Origin: Nitrospirales bacterium
GTDB taxonomy: Bacteria > Nitrospirota > Nitrospiria > Nitrospirales > UBA8639
Reading direction: 5' to 3'
Assembly (NCBI GenBank): GCA_029261295.1
Contig: JAJDBP010000038.1
Location: forward strand, 19,038 to 83,037
DNA: 64,000 nt
Part shown: positions 10,350 through 19,149 of the stretch, piece after piece
Layout of the letters: each line of letters begins with the position of its first letter
Position numbering within the stretch: the stretch's first letter is position 1
The notes under the pieces: generated by a model
Told to the model about the DNA's origin: nothing
What the model saw: only the letters and a program-made list of their open reading frames with translations
The model's database searches: none
Made by a program: the position numbers and the translations under genes

Positions 10350-11303
10350 CTATCGAAAGGCACCTTGACGATACAACCGCCAAAACGTCGTGATCCCAGC
10401 CCAAATCGGATGTTTCCGTTGCGCCGGAGTTAATTCAACTTTCACCCCGGAATGCCGCTCAATTTTCCAAATGAGATAATCGGCTCCACCTTGGAACGTA
10501 TAGGCCGCCTTCATAAGCCGCAAAATCGACAAGACCTTCCCTTGCACTTTCCGAACAATCCAGGCTATTCGATTTTTTGTCTTGTTCCATCCGGAAGGTT
10601 CTCTCTCATAGAGAGAATAATCGTTCTGCTTAATGACCTTTACCTTTGGGAAATCCGCCGAAAACGCTGCATCGGCGACTTGTTCATAATAGGATTGATT
10701 ACTTTCCCATAATGTTGCAATTCGCCCTTTCGATTCAGCACGTAATTCCGCGCCATAGCTGAGTGCCAAACCCGTCGCCCATATCTCTTTTGCTGAAAAT
10801 TTGGCTGGCATTTGCGGAACGACGTTTCCCAAAAAGGTAACCACTGCGTTCCCCAATCCTGAGATAATTCGTTGGCTCATTGCTTGGCTCGGGAATGCCA
10901 TGACAGCTGTGGGCTGGGCAAAGCGCCCCCAAAAGTAGGAATGAAACCATTGAGGAGTCACACTTCGCTCAAAATCTTCTAGCGACAAAACCGCATATTT
11001 CATACGAACCTTGTGGTCTCCAACAGCAACCTCTCCGTAGAACACATTAGGAGGGAGCCACCCATTAAGACGGGCCAGCCAAGTTGACGGATACACGGCC
11101 GCATATTGATCCACAATGACATAACAGTCCACCAGACCATTGAGATCCGTGCCCTCTCGCAAACACGAACCATAAAGTAAAATTCCTTGAACGGCCTGAC
11201 CGTATTTATTGGCGAGAAAATTCCCGGCGGCCTGAATAGGGGGAGGAATAGGTTGCGCACTCGACTGACTGACGATCGCTAAGACTTCTTCAGAAAGAGC
11301 CAT
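10350..11303 (-). CDS. Nucleotidyltransferase-fold protein, possibly Tam41-like CDP-diacylglycerol synthase
   Basis: A 317-residue protein with a pol-beta-type nucleotidyltransferase signature: LLYGSCLREGTDLN at about residues 42-55, where Gly45-Ser46 would bind the nucleotide and Asp53 plus Asp59 (LVDCYVIVD) would bind metal. The following TWLARLNGWLPPNVFYGEV segment recalls the family of Tam41, the mitochondrial enzyme that makes CDP-diacylglycerol from CTP and phosphatidate. That reading fits its place as last gene of an operon with a lipid kinase (stop only 2 bases before this start) and a CDP-alcohol phosphatidyltransferase. No membrane segments are evident. The family assignment is moderate and the substrate is inference. 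Confidence 0.6.
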   Translation of the reverse strand: MALSEEVLAIVSQSSAQPIPPPIQAAGNFLANKYGQAVQGILLYGSCLREGTDLNGLVDCYVIVDQYAAVYPSTWLARLNGWLPPNVFYGEVAVGDHKVRMKYAVLSLEDFERSVTPQWFHSYFWGRFAQPTAVMAFPSQAMSQRIISGLGNAVVTFLGNVVPQMPAKFSAKEIWATGLALSYGAELRAESKGRIATLWESNQSYYEQVADAAFSADFPKVKVIKQNDYSLYEREPSGWNKTKNRIAWIVRKVQGKVLSILRLMKAAYTFQGGADYLIWKIERHSGVKVELTPAQRKHPIWAGITTFWRLYRQGAFR

Positions 11304-11305
11304 GA

Positions 11306-12271
11306 CTATTCAGCCTTTAGCCGCACAAAGGAAAGCTCCCCAGGAGAATCGAGGATCAAAGGTTCATCCGGCTTGGAAGATGTATACACTTCGCCATCTA
11401 AAACGAAGCCACTGTCAAAACCCAAGCGTATTTCAGCGTGGTTTTCACTCACATACCCATGAGCCTCCGTTGCAAGAGAATGCCCAGTGCCACGAAGTAT
11501 GGCTGGCAAGACCCGCCATAAATATCGATACGGAACGCGAAGGCTGGTAAATCGCAAGGGGCCAGATTGATTGCCCCAAAATGGCTTCATGCCAAGAAAC
11601 AAACGATTCAGGGTGGTGACTATGAGCACTAAATACTCATCCTGTGTAGAATTCGCATCTCCCGTCTTAATAGAAGCTTTAATAGGGTTTAATCCTTTTC
11701 GCGACCCTGTTGCCAGCGCCAATAGGAATTTCAACAAAATCAGGCCAGCACCCCACTCCCCTAACCGTCCAATTGATTGTTTGGTTTGAAGGCCCATTTG
11801 TGTCCCATGGTAAATGGCCCCAGCTCCGAAAAACATCCCGCATAAAGGTTCCCGCTCCTCGGGAAAACGAATACGAAGAATTGGTCGAGAGACGATAGCA
11901 AGTTTCGAAGGAGACGATTCGGCCTCCTCAAGAAATTGTCCAAGGACCTTTGCCTCAAAATTCCCTAACCCCACATCCCCAGCCATTAAATTCGCTGTCC
12001 CTGCAGGTAATAGTGCCAAACTCGGCATTGAGGAAAATGGGTAATGATGAAACAAGGCGCCCATGACGGCCTGTATCGTCCCATCGCCTCCATTCACCGC
12101 CACACAATCCACTTGAACTTGGGAAAACTTCTTTAAGGCCTCCAGAATGTCTGCAGGCGTTTGAACCTCAGCACTCGGCACATGGGGATACTGAGAAAGT
12201 ATGTTTTGGAAAAGATTCGGGTTCCGCCGATTACGACCACTCAGGGGATTATGAAGAATTCCTACACGCAT
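11306..12271 (-). CDS. Diacylglycerol/sphingosine-kinase-family lipid kinase
   Basis: A 321-residue member of the DAGK catalytic-domain family (which includes DgkB, YegS and sphingosine and ceramide kinases). Seen: the N-terminal VGILHNPLSGRNRR phosphate-binding start and the nucleotide-binding GGDGTIQAVM motif (GGDGT at 61-65), then LLPAGTANLMAGD, typical of the family. It phosphorylates a lipid hydroxyl at the membrane face. Because a sphingolipid locus lies a few kb away and bacterial ceramide kinase (CpgB of Caulobacter) belongs to this superfamily, ceramide is a reasonable candidate substrate besides diacylglycerol; sequence alone does not decide. Lies between a small hypothetical gene and the nucleotidyltransferase gene, all on one strand. 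Confidence 0.82.
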   Translation of the reverse strand: MRVGILHNPLSGRNRRNPNLFQNILSQYPHVPSAEVQTPADILEALKKFSQVQVDCVAVNGGDGTIQAVMGALFHHYPFSSMPSLALLPAGTANLMAGDVGLGNFEAKVLGQFLEEAESSPSKLAIVSRPILRIRFPEEREPLCGMFFGAGAIYHGTQMGLQTKQSIGRLGEWGAGLILLKFLLALATGSRKGLNPIKASIKTGDANSTQDEYLVLIVTTLNRLFLGMKPFWGNQSGPLRFTSLRVPYRYLWRVLPAILRGTGHSLATEAHGYVSENHAEIRLGFDSGFVLDGEVYTSSKPDEPLILDSPGELSFVRLKAE

Positions 12272-12348
12272 GAATGGTCTGGTTCATGAAAACTCAAAAG
12301 AGTGCTTTCCCCAATAACTCTCTTCTCTTGATCATTCTAAATATCTTC

Positions 12349-12768
12349 CTAAAAATGCACGAAAAAGTAATCACTCTTCTTACCTTCATCGATCATATCT
12401 ACTCTAATGTTCAACAATGTATCTAAAGCGAGATCAAACTGATTTTTGTCCCAATTGAATGTGGGTTCAATTTTTTCGAATAACTCCTCAGGAGAAAGAA
12501 TTATTTTATCAATGCTTATAAGACGGTTATCTCGAATAAAACCAACCAAGGCAAGAGTATCTTCAATATTTGAAAATTTTTGAACTGTCCATTCAATCTC
12601 TTGGATTTCCTCCTCTGCCTCATAGTATTCCTCCCCATCATCCGGCCACCCAATTACCGCCCTTATGGTCGTCTCAGATTCAGCTAAAATGGTAAACCTA
12701 TTTATTTCAAACAAGATAATAAACTGAAACAGTTGGATCACTGGTGTTGTAAAGAAATTTTGTCCCAT
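12349..12768 (-). CDS. Hypothetical protein, acidic
   Basis: A 139-residue protein not recognised as a member of any family. It opens with a hydrophobic stretch (VIQLFQFIILFEI) that could be a beta strand or a weak helix, followed by an acidic region (DDGEEYYEAEEEIQEIEW) and an alpha/beta-looking remainder ending in DYFFVHF. I chose ATG 12768 because GGAAGGAAG sits just upstream; the frame extends five codons further. It is more AT-rich than the lipid genes on both sides and interrupts an otherwise coherent operon, which suggests later insertion. Possibly an immunity- or cassette-like protein, but nothing shows this. Confidence 0.65.
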   Translation of the reverse strand: MGQNFFTTPVIQLFQFIILFEINRFTILAESETTIRAVIGWPDDGEEYYEAEEEIQEIEWTVQKFSNIEDTLALVGFIRDNRLISIDKIILSPEELFEKIEPTFNWDKNQFDLALDTLLNIRVDMIDEGKKSDYFFVHF

Positions 12769-12830
12769 TCTTCCTTCCTTCAAAACTCACTCTTACGTCA
12801 AAAAATGATAGAAATTAAGGCGGGAATGAC

Positions 12831-14039
12831 TTATTTAATGGTAGCCGGGGGGTTAGTGAACACTTGTACGGCTAAGGAGTCTCGGCCATTCACCGGATCA
12901 ATTTCGGCCAACCATGAGGTGAGCGATCCTTTTCTGATCTTTTCTACCGCAGCCATCGCTAATCTTCCTAAGAGGATCACTGTTGAAAGTATCGTCCAGA
13001 TGGCTACGGCTTCCAACCCTAGATCTGGTCGCCCCATCAATATACTGGCCGTGAGAAAAATGATACACGGATTTCTCCGTGCGGTGATAAGGCGAAAGTA
13101 GGAATCAAAAGGCTTCCAACAAAAAATCACGAATCCCGCCAACCACCATTGGAAAATACCCTCGACAATTCGGCCTAAGATATACCCGATGACAATGACC
13201 CAGCAGGTCGTGGTTAAGGTCAAATCTAACAAGACCGGCGAAAAGGAGACGAGGCCCACGCCCCATGCCAAATACCAGAGTGGAGGATGGATCAAATCGA
13301 TTCCATGATCAAAAATATTTCCCAACTTCGTTGAAGTGACCGTGACTCTCGCTAATTTTCCATCGACTGTATCCAAAAATGTCATCACCCACCCACAGGC
13401 AAGACCAAGAGCAAAGTAGCCATAGCTGAATAACATCCCTGCGAGAATCACTAAGGCTAAACTTAAAGAAGTCACCTGATTGGGTGAAATCCCAGCCATC
13501 GCGCACAATCGGGTGGCCCATTGAGCCGGAACTGGCCACCAGAACTTTGTCACGAAATCCGTCACACTTTTATAGGATCCAGAAAATAAATGTTGCTCCA
13601 AACGCGGTCGGTTGTCCTCACGAATAGGAAAGACATAAGGCAAGTCAGTTTTTCGCAATTCATTAGAAAAGGACCCCGAAATATCGTTCATACTGACTCT
13701 TCTGACGCTTGGGATGTCGGCAAACTGCTCTGTCTGCATAGTCTCCGAAACAGAACTCGCCTCTAATGCCGTCACATGCGCCACAACAGGCACAGCACGT
13801 CCGCCCATCTCCATTCCCAACATGACATTCTTTTCATTCGACAAACTACGAAACACTCGTTCGTCATAAATACAGTCTCCGCGAATGATGAGAACGGAAC
13901 TCTCGGTAGGAATACCCTCTAGTTCGGACACAAACTGATAGTTGCCTATTCGATCCAACATTCGTCCTAATCGCTCTCGAGAAGTCAAATTCCACAAACG
14001 AATATCCGACTCATGACAGATAGACCAATACATACTCAT
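12831..14039 (-). CDS. CDP-alcohol phosphatidyltransferase with an extra N-terminal domain
   Basis: A 402-residue membrane enzyme joining a CDP-activated group to an alcohol. The hallmark D-x2-DG-x2-AR-x8-G-x3-D-x3-D is complete: Asp223, Asp226-Gly227, Ala230-Arg231, Gly240, Asp244, Asp248. Several membrane helices surround it. The first 150 residues are unusual: LIIRGDCIYDERVFRSL resembles part of a sugar-nucleotidyltransferase (GT-A) fold, as in fused inositol-phosphate cytidylyltransferase/phosphotransferases, but the GxGxR nucleotide motif is missing, so this half is probably inactive or regulatory. A separate complete nucleotidyltransferase is encoded at 16290-17018. Head-group alcohol unknown; inositol or a similar polyol is a guess. 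Confidence 0.85.
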   Translation of the reverse strand: MSMYWSICHESDIRLWNLTSRERLGRMLDRIGNYQFVSELEGIPTESSVLIIRGDCIYDERVFRSLSNEKNVMLGMEMGGRAVPVVAHVTALEASSVSETMQTEQFADIPSVRRVSMNDISGSFSNELRKTDLPYVFPIREDNRPRLEQHLFSGSYKSVTDFVTKFWWPVPAQWATRLCAMAGISPNQVTSLSLALVILAGMLFSYGYFALGLACGWVMTFLDTVDGKLARVTVTSTKLGNIFDHGIDLIHPPLWYLAWGVGLVSFSPVLLDLTLTTTCWVIVIGYILGRIVEGIFQWWLAGFVIFCWKPFDSYFRLITARRNPCIIFLTASILMGRPDLGLEAVAIWTILSTVILLGRLAMAAVEKIRKGSLTSWLAEIDPVNGRDSLAVQVFTNPPATIK

Positions 14040-14092
14040 ACAGCAAATAGGCGCCCATCAAAATCATGAATGAACATCATCTCTTTTACCCT

Positions 14093-15169
14093 CTACGAAA
14101 AGTACATCCACCAAATGATGGCCGTCACCAACACGATTCCGGAGAAGGGAATCATGGTGGTCATAAAAGCCGTGGCGCCTAATAAAATTCCTAAATTCTG
14201 CAATATTTCTGTGGTGAGATAATACCCAATCCCAACCAAGCCCCCTAAGGCGATCCTCTTTCCAGCCGACGCACTTCGTAAGGGCCCGAATGCAAAAGGC
14301 AAGGCGAGGAGGATCATCAATCCTGTTTTCAATGGCATAAACACCTTATCCCAGAAGGCTAATTCATATCTTAGGACATTTTGATTCTTCTGCTGGAGGA
14401 TTTTAATATAACGAAAAAGGTCAGAAGGGGCGAGAGAAGAAGCCGGCAATGTTAATAACCGCATTTCTTCTCGTTTAAAGGGGGAATCCCATACGATACG
14501 CTCGACTGCTTCATTTGAAACACGAGGTCCATTGATCACTTTCTTTTGAATATTTTTCAGAATCCATTTTTGAGGATTCTCCACGTCAGCTTCTTCGACA
14601 TACATATACGTGATCATCTCGCCCTTCTGATTGAATTCGAATATATCGATACCTTGGGGAATTTCTCCATATTTCAATGTCTTGATACGTATATACCGAT
14701 TCTTCTCTCGAAACCACAGCCCCTGTTTGCCTTGATAGACTTGTGAATCAGATAGCGCCAAGGAACGTGAAATATGGGCGTACTGATCTAACGTTGGCGT
14801 GACATATTCTTCAAAACACGCCACCAGCACCATAAAGACGATTCCCACTTGCATGACCGCCCATGCGATCTGGTAATGAGAAATTCCTCCGGCCTGCATG
14901 GCCAAAAGTTCTCTGCCATTTGCTAGGCCACCCAAGGCCATAATACTTCCTAACAACGCAATGAACGGCGCTAGCACCACAAATCGATCTGGCAGGGTCA
15001 GGAGCACGAATTCCCCTGCGGCCCAAAAGGTATAACGACCATTCCCAACTTCATCCACTTCTTCTACAAAGACAAATAAGCTAAACACGGCCAAAAGGAT
15101 GGCCAAGACGGGCAAATAACCCTTAAGCAAACTTCCCCAAAGATATCGATAAATAATAGGGATGCCCAT
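14093..15169 (-). CDS. lptG: LPS export permease LptG
   Basis: One of the two YjgP/YjgQ-family inner-membrane permeases of the LptB2FG ABC transporter that extracts LPS from the inner membrane and feeds it to the LptC-A-DE bridge. 358 residues, with an N-terminal helix pair (YLPVLAILLAVFSLFVFV), another in LVLLTLPD-like and GIVFMVLVACFEEY regions, a central periplasmic beta-jellyroll portion (about 130-260) and three C-terminal helices (MILLALPFAFGP, IALGGLVGIGYYLTT, TMIPFSGIVLVTAIIWW). Starts 10 bases after lptF. Which of the pair is F or G is assigned by order and similarity of the N-terminus and could be swapped. Confidence 0.85.
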   Translation of the reverse strand: MGIPIIYRYLWGSLLKGYLPVLAILLAVFSLFVFVEEVDEVGNGRYTFWAAGEFVLLTLPDRFVVLAPFIALLGSIMALGGLANGRELLAMQAGGISHYQIAWAVMQVGIVFMVLVACFEEYVTPTLDQYAHISRSLALSDSQVYQGKQGLWFREKNRYIRIKTLKYGEIPQGIDIFEFNQKGEMITYMYVEEADVENPQKWILKNIQKKVINGPRVSNEAVERIVWDSPFKREEMRLLTLPASSLAPSDLFRYIKILQQKNQNVLRYELAFWDKVFMPLKTGLMILLALPFAFGPLRSASAGKRIALGGLVGIGYYLTTEILQNLGILLGATAFMTTMIPFSGIVLVTAIIWWMYFS

Positions 15170-15179
15170 ACGTGAGAGC

Positions 15180-16238
15180 TCAGAATTGGCTTCTAGAAAA
15201 TTTAGGGATCAAGACAAACACACTCACCAGCACTCCTAATCCAATGACCACCCACCAAAGACCTGGGTAAATGGGAAGCGCGCCTTTTTCCACTAGGTTT
15301 TTCACCATTAACCCCAAAAAATAATACACGGCAAAAAGGACCGTTGCGGTTAATATTTTGGCATATTTTCCTCCCCGGGGGGACGAGCGACCCAACGGGA
15401 TGCCTAACAAGCCTAAGAGAATGGTTGAGAATGGCGTTGTCAACCGCCATTGAAGTTCGGCAATATATTGTTTCGTGTCAAATGCAGCTAACTCGCGGGT
15501 AGGAATGGCTTTTCGTCTGGCATCCTGAATAGCTTCTTCAGGGAAAATAAATAATTTGGCGAAATGTGACTTATGGGTGATGGTTCCATTTCGAGTCAAT
15601 TTATATTCGTAGCCATCGAAGAGCACCGGAATAGCCATCCCGCTTTTAGGATGGAATTGCTCCCCGGCTTTTTTGGCTGAAATGATCCGCAGCTTATCTC
15701 CATGTTCACTTTGAACGAATACCCGATTCAGTTGGCGATTCTGCTGGTCCACCTCCTCAGCAAAAAGCACAAGTGACCCATCCCGTCGCTCATAGAAATG
15801 GCCTGGTTCTAAATGACTGATGCCCAAGCCAGCCTCGGCTTGCGCTTTCACTCGATAACTCTCTTCATAGGCTAAGGGGCGAAGATACAATGAAAAAAGA
15901 GCCACGAGAACGGCTACACATGATGAAAGCAGAAAAATCGCTCCCATTACCCGATAAGGACTCATACCGGAAGCCAACATCGCTTTCATCTCCGAGTCCG
16001 CATACAACCGTCCCAAGCCAAGAATCACTCCAAAGTACAAAGAAACAGGGAGTAACACCTCCAATGCAATGCCAACCTTTAACACAATTAATTTCAACAG
16101 CATGGTGGTAGAAAGAAGCGCATCTACGGCTTGGGCTAAAAAGATGATCCAGCTATACCCAGCAAAGAGGACAACAAAAAGCACACATACCAGAATAGAA
16201 GGCTTGAGCACTTCTTGAATGAGATATCGATCTAACAT
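15180..16238 (-). CDS. lptF: LPS export permease LptF
   Basis: First gene of the lptF-lptG pair and probably of the whole minus-strand operon down to 10350. 352 residues, starting MLDRYLIQEVLKPSILV, which is typical of LptF. Six membrane helices flank a periplasmic domain. DSEMKAMLASGMSPYRVMG is the family's conserved cytoplasmic coupling segment that contacts the LptB ATPase, and LGIPLGRSSPRGGKYAKI lies in the C-terminal half. Its location next to lipid head-group genes suggests coordinated envelope lipid supply. LptA, LptB and LptC are not in this window. Confidence 0.87.
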   Translation of the reverse strand: MLDRYLIQEVLKPSILVCVLFVVLFAGYSWIIFLAQAVDALLSTTMLLKLIVLKVGIALEVLLPVSLYFGVILGLGRLYADSEMKAMLASGMSPYRVMGAIFLLSSCVAVLVALFSLYLRPLAYEESYRVKAQAEAGLGISHLEPGHFYERRDGSLVLFAEEVDQQNRQLNRVFVQSEHGDKLRIISAKKAGEQFHPKSGMAIPVLFDGYEYKLTRNGTITHKSHFAKLFIFPEEAIQDARRKAIPTRELAAFDTKQYIAELQWRLTTPFSTILLGLLGIPLGRSSPRGGKYAKILTATVLFAVYYFLGLMVKNLVEKGALPIYPGLWWVVIGLGVLVSVFVLIPKFSRSQF

Positions 16239-16289
16239 CCTTCTCCAAACACCTTTACATTTGCTAGACCCGATGGTACTAATCTTTTC

Positions 16290-17018
16290 ATGAAAGCCAT
16301 CATCCTCAGCGCTGGACAGGGCAAGCGATTACTTCCGCTCACGCAAGACCGGCCTAAATGTACGATTCCTATTCATGGTCGACCGATCCTTGAATGGCAA
16401 ATCACGGAATTGATTAAGTTTGGCATAAGCCCCATTCATGTGGTTGTCGGATTTGGCGTTGAAACCGTAGAAGAGGTTATTGCTCATCACAGCAGCCACC
16501 AGGCCGTTCATACTTTGTATAATCCATTTTATGCTCTGGCAGATAATCTTATGAGTTGTTGGACTGCCAGAAGCGAAATGACGGAAGACTTTATCTTGCT
16601 GAATGGTGATACCGTGTTTGAAACAGCCGTTCTTGAACGGTTGTTTCAGGCTCCGCCAGCACCAATCACATTAGTCACCGATCAAAAGCCACAATATGAT
16701 GCTGATGATATGAAAGTAATTGTCCAGGGCACGCAACTCACCAGAATTGGAAAAACTTTACCCCTAGAATCGGTGAATGGTGAATCCATTGGCATGATAC
16801 GATTTCAAAACGAAGGACCCCAATTATTTTGTTCGACCATAGAACGCCGTATTCGACAACCTGAATCGCTCAAGCAATGGTACCTCTCCCTTATCGACGA
16901 ACTCGCTCCACAGGGACACGTTTCCACTATTTCGATTCAAGGTTTGACATGGGCTGAAATCGATAATCCTGATGACTTACAACATGCCGAAACCTTACTC
17001 AAACCCTTTGTGCCATAA
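16290..17018 (+). CDS. Sugar/alcohol-phosphate nucleotidyltransferase (LicC/IPCT-like)
   Basis: A 242-residue enzyme that activates a phosphorylated sugar or alcohol with an NTP. The N-terminus holds the complete family signature, SAGQGKRLLPLT followed by RPK (GxGxR for the nucleotide phosphates), and LLNGDTVF carries the metal-binding Asp. Closest general match is the phosphocholine or inositol-1-phosphate cytidylyltransferase group rather than hexose-phosphate enzymes, judged by its short length and the NPFYALADNLMS segment. It could provide the CDP-alcohol for the phosphatidyltransferase encoded at 12831-14039. Divergent from lptF with only about 50 bases between them, so the two promoters must overlap. 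Substrate not determined. Confidence 0.8.
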   Translation: MKAIILSAGQGKRLLPLTQDRPKCTIPIHGRPILEWQITELIKFGISPIHVVVGFGVETVEEVIAHHSSHQAVHTLYNPFYALADNLMSCWTARSEMTEDFILLNGDTVFETAVLERLFQAPPAPITLVTDQKPQYDADDMKVIVQGTQLTRIGKTLPLESVNGESIGMIRFQNEGPQLFCSTIERRIRQPESLKQWYLSLIDELAPQGHVSTISIQGLTWAEIDNPDDLQHAETLLKPFVP

Positions 17019-17093
17019 CCTTCCTTGCCAACCCCGTTTTTCCCGCACGACCTTTTCAACACTAATTTCTAAAATTTTTCCTTATTTTTAGCC

Positions 17094-17927
17094 TTATCCC
17101 CGTTGGCCAACAATCTGTTCCACGAGTGCTAAATCTTCCAGAGTGTCCACATCAATGGCAGCCTCTGGGAAGGGTAGAATAATTTCTTTGATAGAGATAT
17201 CCATGCGCTGACTGAGTTCGCGAAGGGCATGTGAAAGGGTTAACCTGCCTAGCAAGTAACGAATCAGCATGAACCACCCCAGCCGACGAATCAACCGAAA
17301 AGGCCTTTTCCGTTCACGTTCAACCTCCGTCCAAAACTCCACCAATTTTTCAGCTTTTGGCGTGCAAAGTAAGAACAAATTACACCCACAAAATCCCCCT
17401 CCTTGAAATCGGATCACGGTACGCTTTGATTGAGGATAAGCCTGAGCCACAACGGAATAGGGGACCAAAGCGACTGCCACATCAACTTGGGCTCGATTGG
17501 CTTCTCGAAGAAAACCATCTACCATTTCCACCGACAACAACGCATGATCAGCCGTGGTGACCAAAAGAGGAAGGTCTTGAGGTGACTGTTCGAGAAAACA
17601 TTTTACACTCAAGCTGGGGCCTTGTTGTGGAGGGACCCAGCGGACTTTTTTTTCTTCCACAAGATCATTCAAAAAATCTTGCTCTTGTAGTATTCCCCAA
17701 GGAGGGCCACACAAGACCCGTTGCTCAACAAACTTCGACGCTTCAAGGGTATCTAACACTCTCGTAACCATGGGCATACCACCTACGCTTGCCAATATTT
17801 TTATTGGCACTCCCGCACCTTCGGCCACAGCATCCCTCCCCGCTCGTGCGCCAGCTAAGACTAATGCGGTGACGAGAGGTTGAGACGTCTCCATCAGTTT
17901 TAGTTTTTTCTCTTTTTCTGAGATCAT
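17094..17927 (-). CDS. MobA-like NTP transferase family protein
   Basis: A 277-residue protein with a GT-A/MobA-like nucleotidyltransferase fold: LVLAGARAGRDAVAEGAG stands where the LAGGxSxRMG nucleotide loop occurs, followed by KILASVGGMPMVTRVLDTL; LLVTTADHALL is the metal-binding Asp strand, and GGGFCGCNLFLL the family's substrate loop. The ATG at 17927 overlaps the TGA of the upstream GNAT gene (ATGA), indicating translational coupling; an internal ATG 11 codons on is also possible. The tie to a ceramide-synthase-like gene suggests a lipid head-group precursor as substrate rather than molybdopterin, but this is inference. Confidence 0.75.
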   Translation of the reverse strand: MISEKEKKLKLMETSQPLVTALVLAGARAGRDAVAEGAGVPIKILASVGGMPMVTRVLDTLEASKFVEQRVLCGPPWGILQEQDFLNDLVEEKKVRWVPPQQGPSLSVKCFLEQSPQDLPLLVTTADHALLSVEMVDGFLREANRAQVDVAVALVPYSVVAQAYPQSKRTVIRFQGGGFCGCNLFLLCTPKAEKLVEFWTEVERERKRPFRLIRRLGWFMLIRYLLGRLTLSHALRELSQRMDISIKEIILPFPEAAIDVDTLEDLALVEQIVGQRG

Positions 17928-19063
17928 TGAAAGGATTTCTCATAGAGACGATATTTTTTATAAGATTTGGCTCCTAGAGATTCAAGAATATGCCGCATCC
18001 GTTTATTATTCTCCAGAATCCAAGAAAGTTCGACCTGTTGAATATGTTTTCGCAAACCTGCCTTCCTGACGGCTTCAATCATTCCATAGGCCATGAGTGC
18101 TCCCATTGGACTGGATTGAAACTGTCGTCGAACTCCCATGAGAGCCACACGCCCAGTTGTTGGATAGCGAACCTTTAACCGCCACAGAATTTTGAGCCAC
18201 CCCAAGGGCCATAATCGTCCTTGAAGATCATGAATGACTTCATGCACATTAGGAAAAGCCACGAGCATCGCACTTGGGATCCCGTTGACTTCTGCAATTT
18301 GCACAAAATCGTCCTCCACCAATAACTTCAATTGCTGACCTAAATCCGCAAATTCAGCTTCCGTGAAGGGTAAAAATCCCCAATTCTCGGCCCAAGCCTC
18401 TTCATAAATTTCTTTGATGATGGCTAATTCTTCCTGCAAATGCTTTCGTCGTAACGGTCGAATCTTCACGGATTCCTTGGCCTTTTTCAAAAACCTCGCG
18501 ACACCTGAAGGAAGTGAAAAATCAATCCCAAGACGATATGCCAGCATATCCTGGACCTTTTGATACCCATAGGCTTCAACATGCTTTTTATAGTAGGGGC
18601 GAGCATGCCCCATCATCACCATAGGAGGATCATCATATCCCTGAACTAATAACCCACATTCCTGGTTAATGGATAAATTGAATGGCCCTTGAACAACCTT
18701 CATCCCTTCAGATCGAAGCCAGGTTTCGGCGGTTTCAAAAAGAGCGTGAAATATTTCTTCAGAATCTTCAGCTTCCAATGATCCAAAAAAACCGGTCGGA
18801 GAATCGTAGCGTGCTAGATGCAGCTCATCAATTTGAGCACTAATCCGCCCAACAGGTATTGTCCCGCGATAGGCCATCCAACATTTCCAGCGTGCATGTT
18901 CAAAATAGGGGTTTTTAAGGGAGAAGGAATGGAGCCGTTCAACGAGAAGAGGCGGAACCCAAGCGGGATCCAATCTATAAATGTTTATTGGTACACGGAC
19001 AAATTGTTTGAGCCCTGCCTGATCCTTAACCGGTTCAATTCGGATCAAAACGTCTTGTCCCAC
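17924..19063 (-). CDS. GNAT-superfamily acyltransferase, candidate bacterial ceramide synthase
   Basis: A 379-residue protein. The N-terminal half has the signature of a family of large GNAT proteins: FVRVPINIYRLDPAWVPPLL, NPYFEHARWKCWMA and IPVGRISAQID. The C-terminal half has a second GNAT-like fold (IKEIYEEAWAENWGFLPFT, then GVRRQFQSSPMGALMAYGMI and LSWILENNKRMRHILESLG). Bacterial ceramide synthase described in Caulobacter (bCerS), which N-acylates 3-ketosphinganine, is a GNAT-superfamily protein of this kind, found with the sphingolipid genes. Here it lies between a fatty-acid hydroxylase and a nucleotidyltransferase, about 2 kb from a serine-palmitoyltransferase-like operon. No membrane segment is obvious. 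The family is fairly certain; the ceramide role rests on context. Confidence 0.72.
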   Translation of the reverse strand: MGQDVLIRIEPVKDQAGLKQFVRVPINIYRLDPAWVPPLLVERLHSFSLKNPYFEHARWKCWMAYRGTIPVGRISAQIDELHLARYDSPTGFFGSLEAEDSEEIFHALFETAETWLRSEGMKVVQGPFNLSINQECGLLVQGYDDPPMVMMGHARPYYKKHVEAYGYQKVQDMLAYRLGIDFSLPSGVARFLKKAKESVKIRPLRRKHLQEELAIIKEIYEEAWAENWGFLPFTEAEFADLGQQLKLLVEDDFVQIAEVNGIPSAMLVAFPNVHEVIHDLQGRLWPLGWLKILWRLKVRYPTTGRVALMGVRRQFQSSPMGALMAYGMIEAVRKAGLRKHIQQVELSWILENNKRMRHILESLGAKSYKKYRLYEKSFQ

Positions 19064-19149
19064 CGGAACGCTGAATCAAACACAAGAAAATTCACATGTA
19101 GAGAGTTGGCAGTGCAAAGAAGACGATGACAAACGACCCTCATCTGCCC

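Noticed and set aside
10044..10404. Several overlapping frames of 60-90 codons on both strands
   Set aside because: They arise from the GC-rich stems of structured repeat copy B; no ribosome-binding sites or family patterns.
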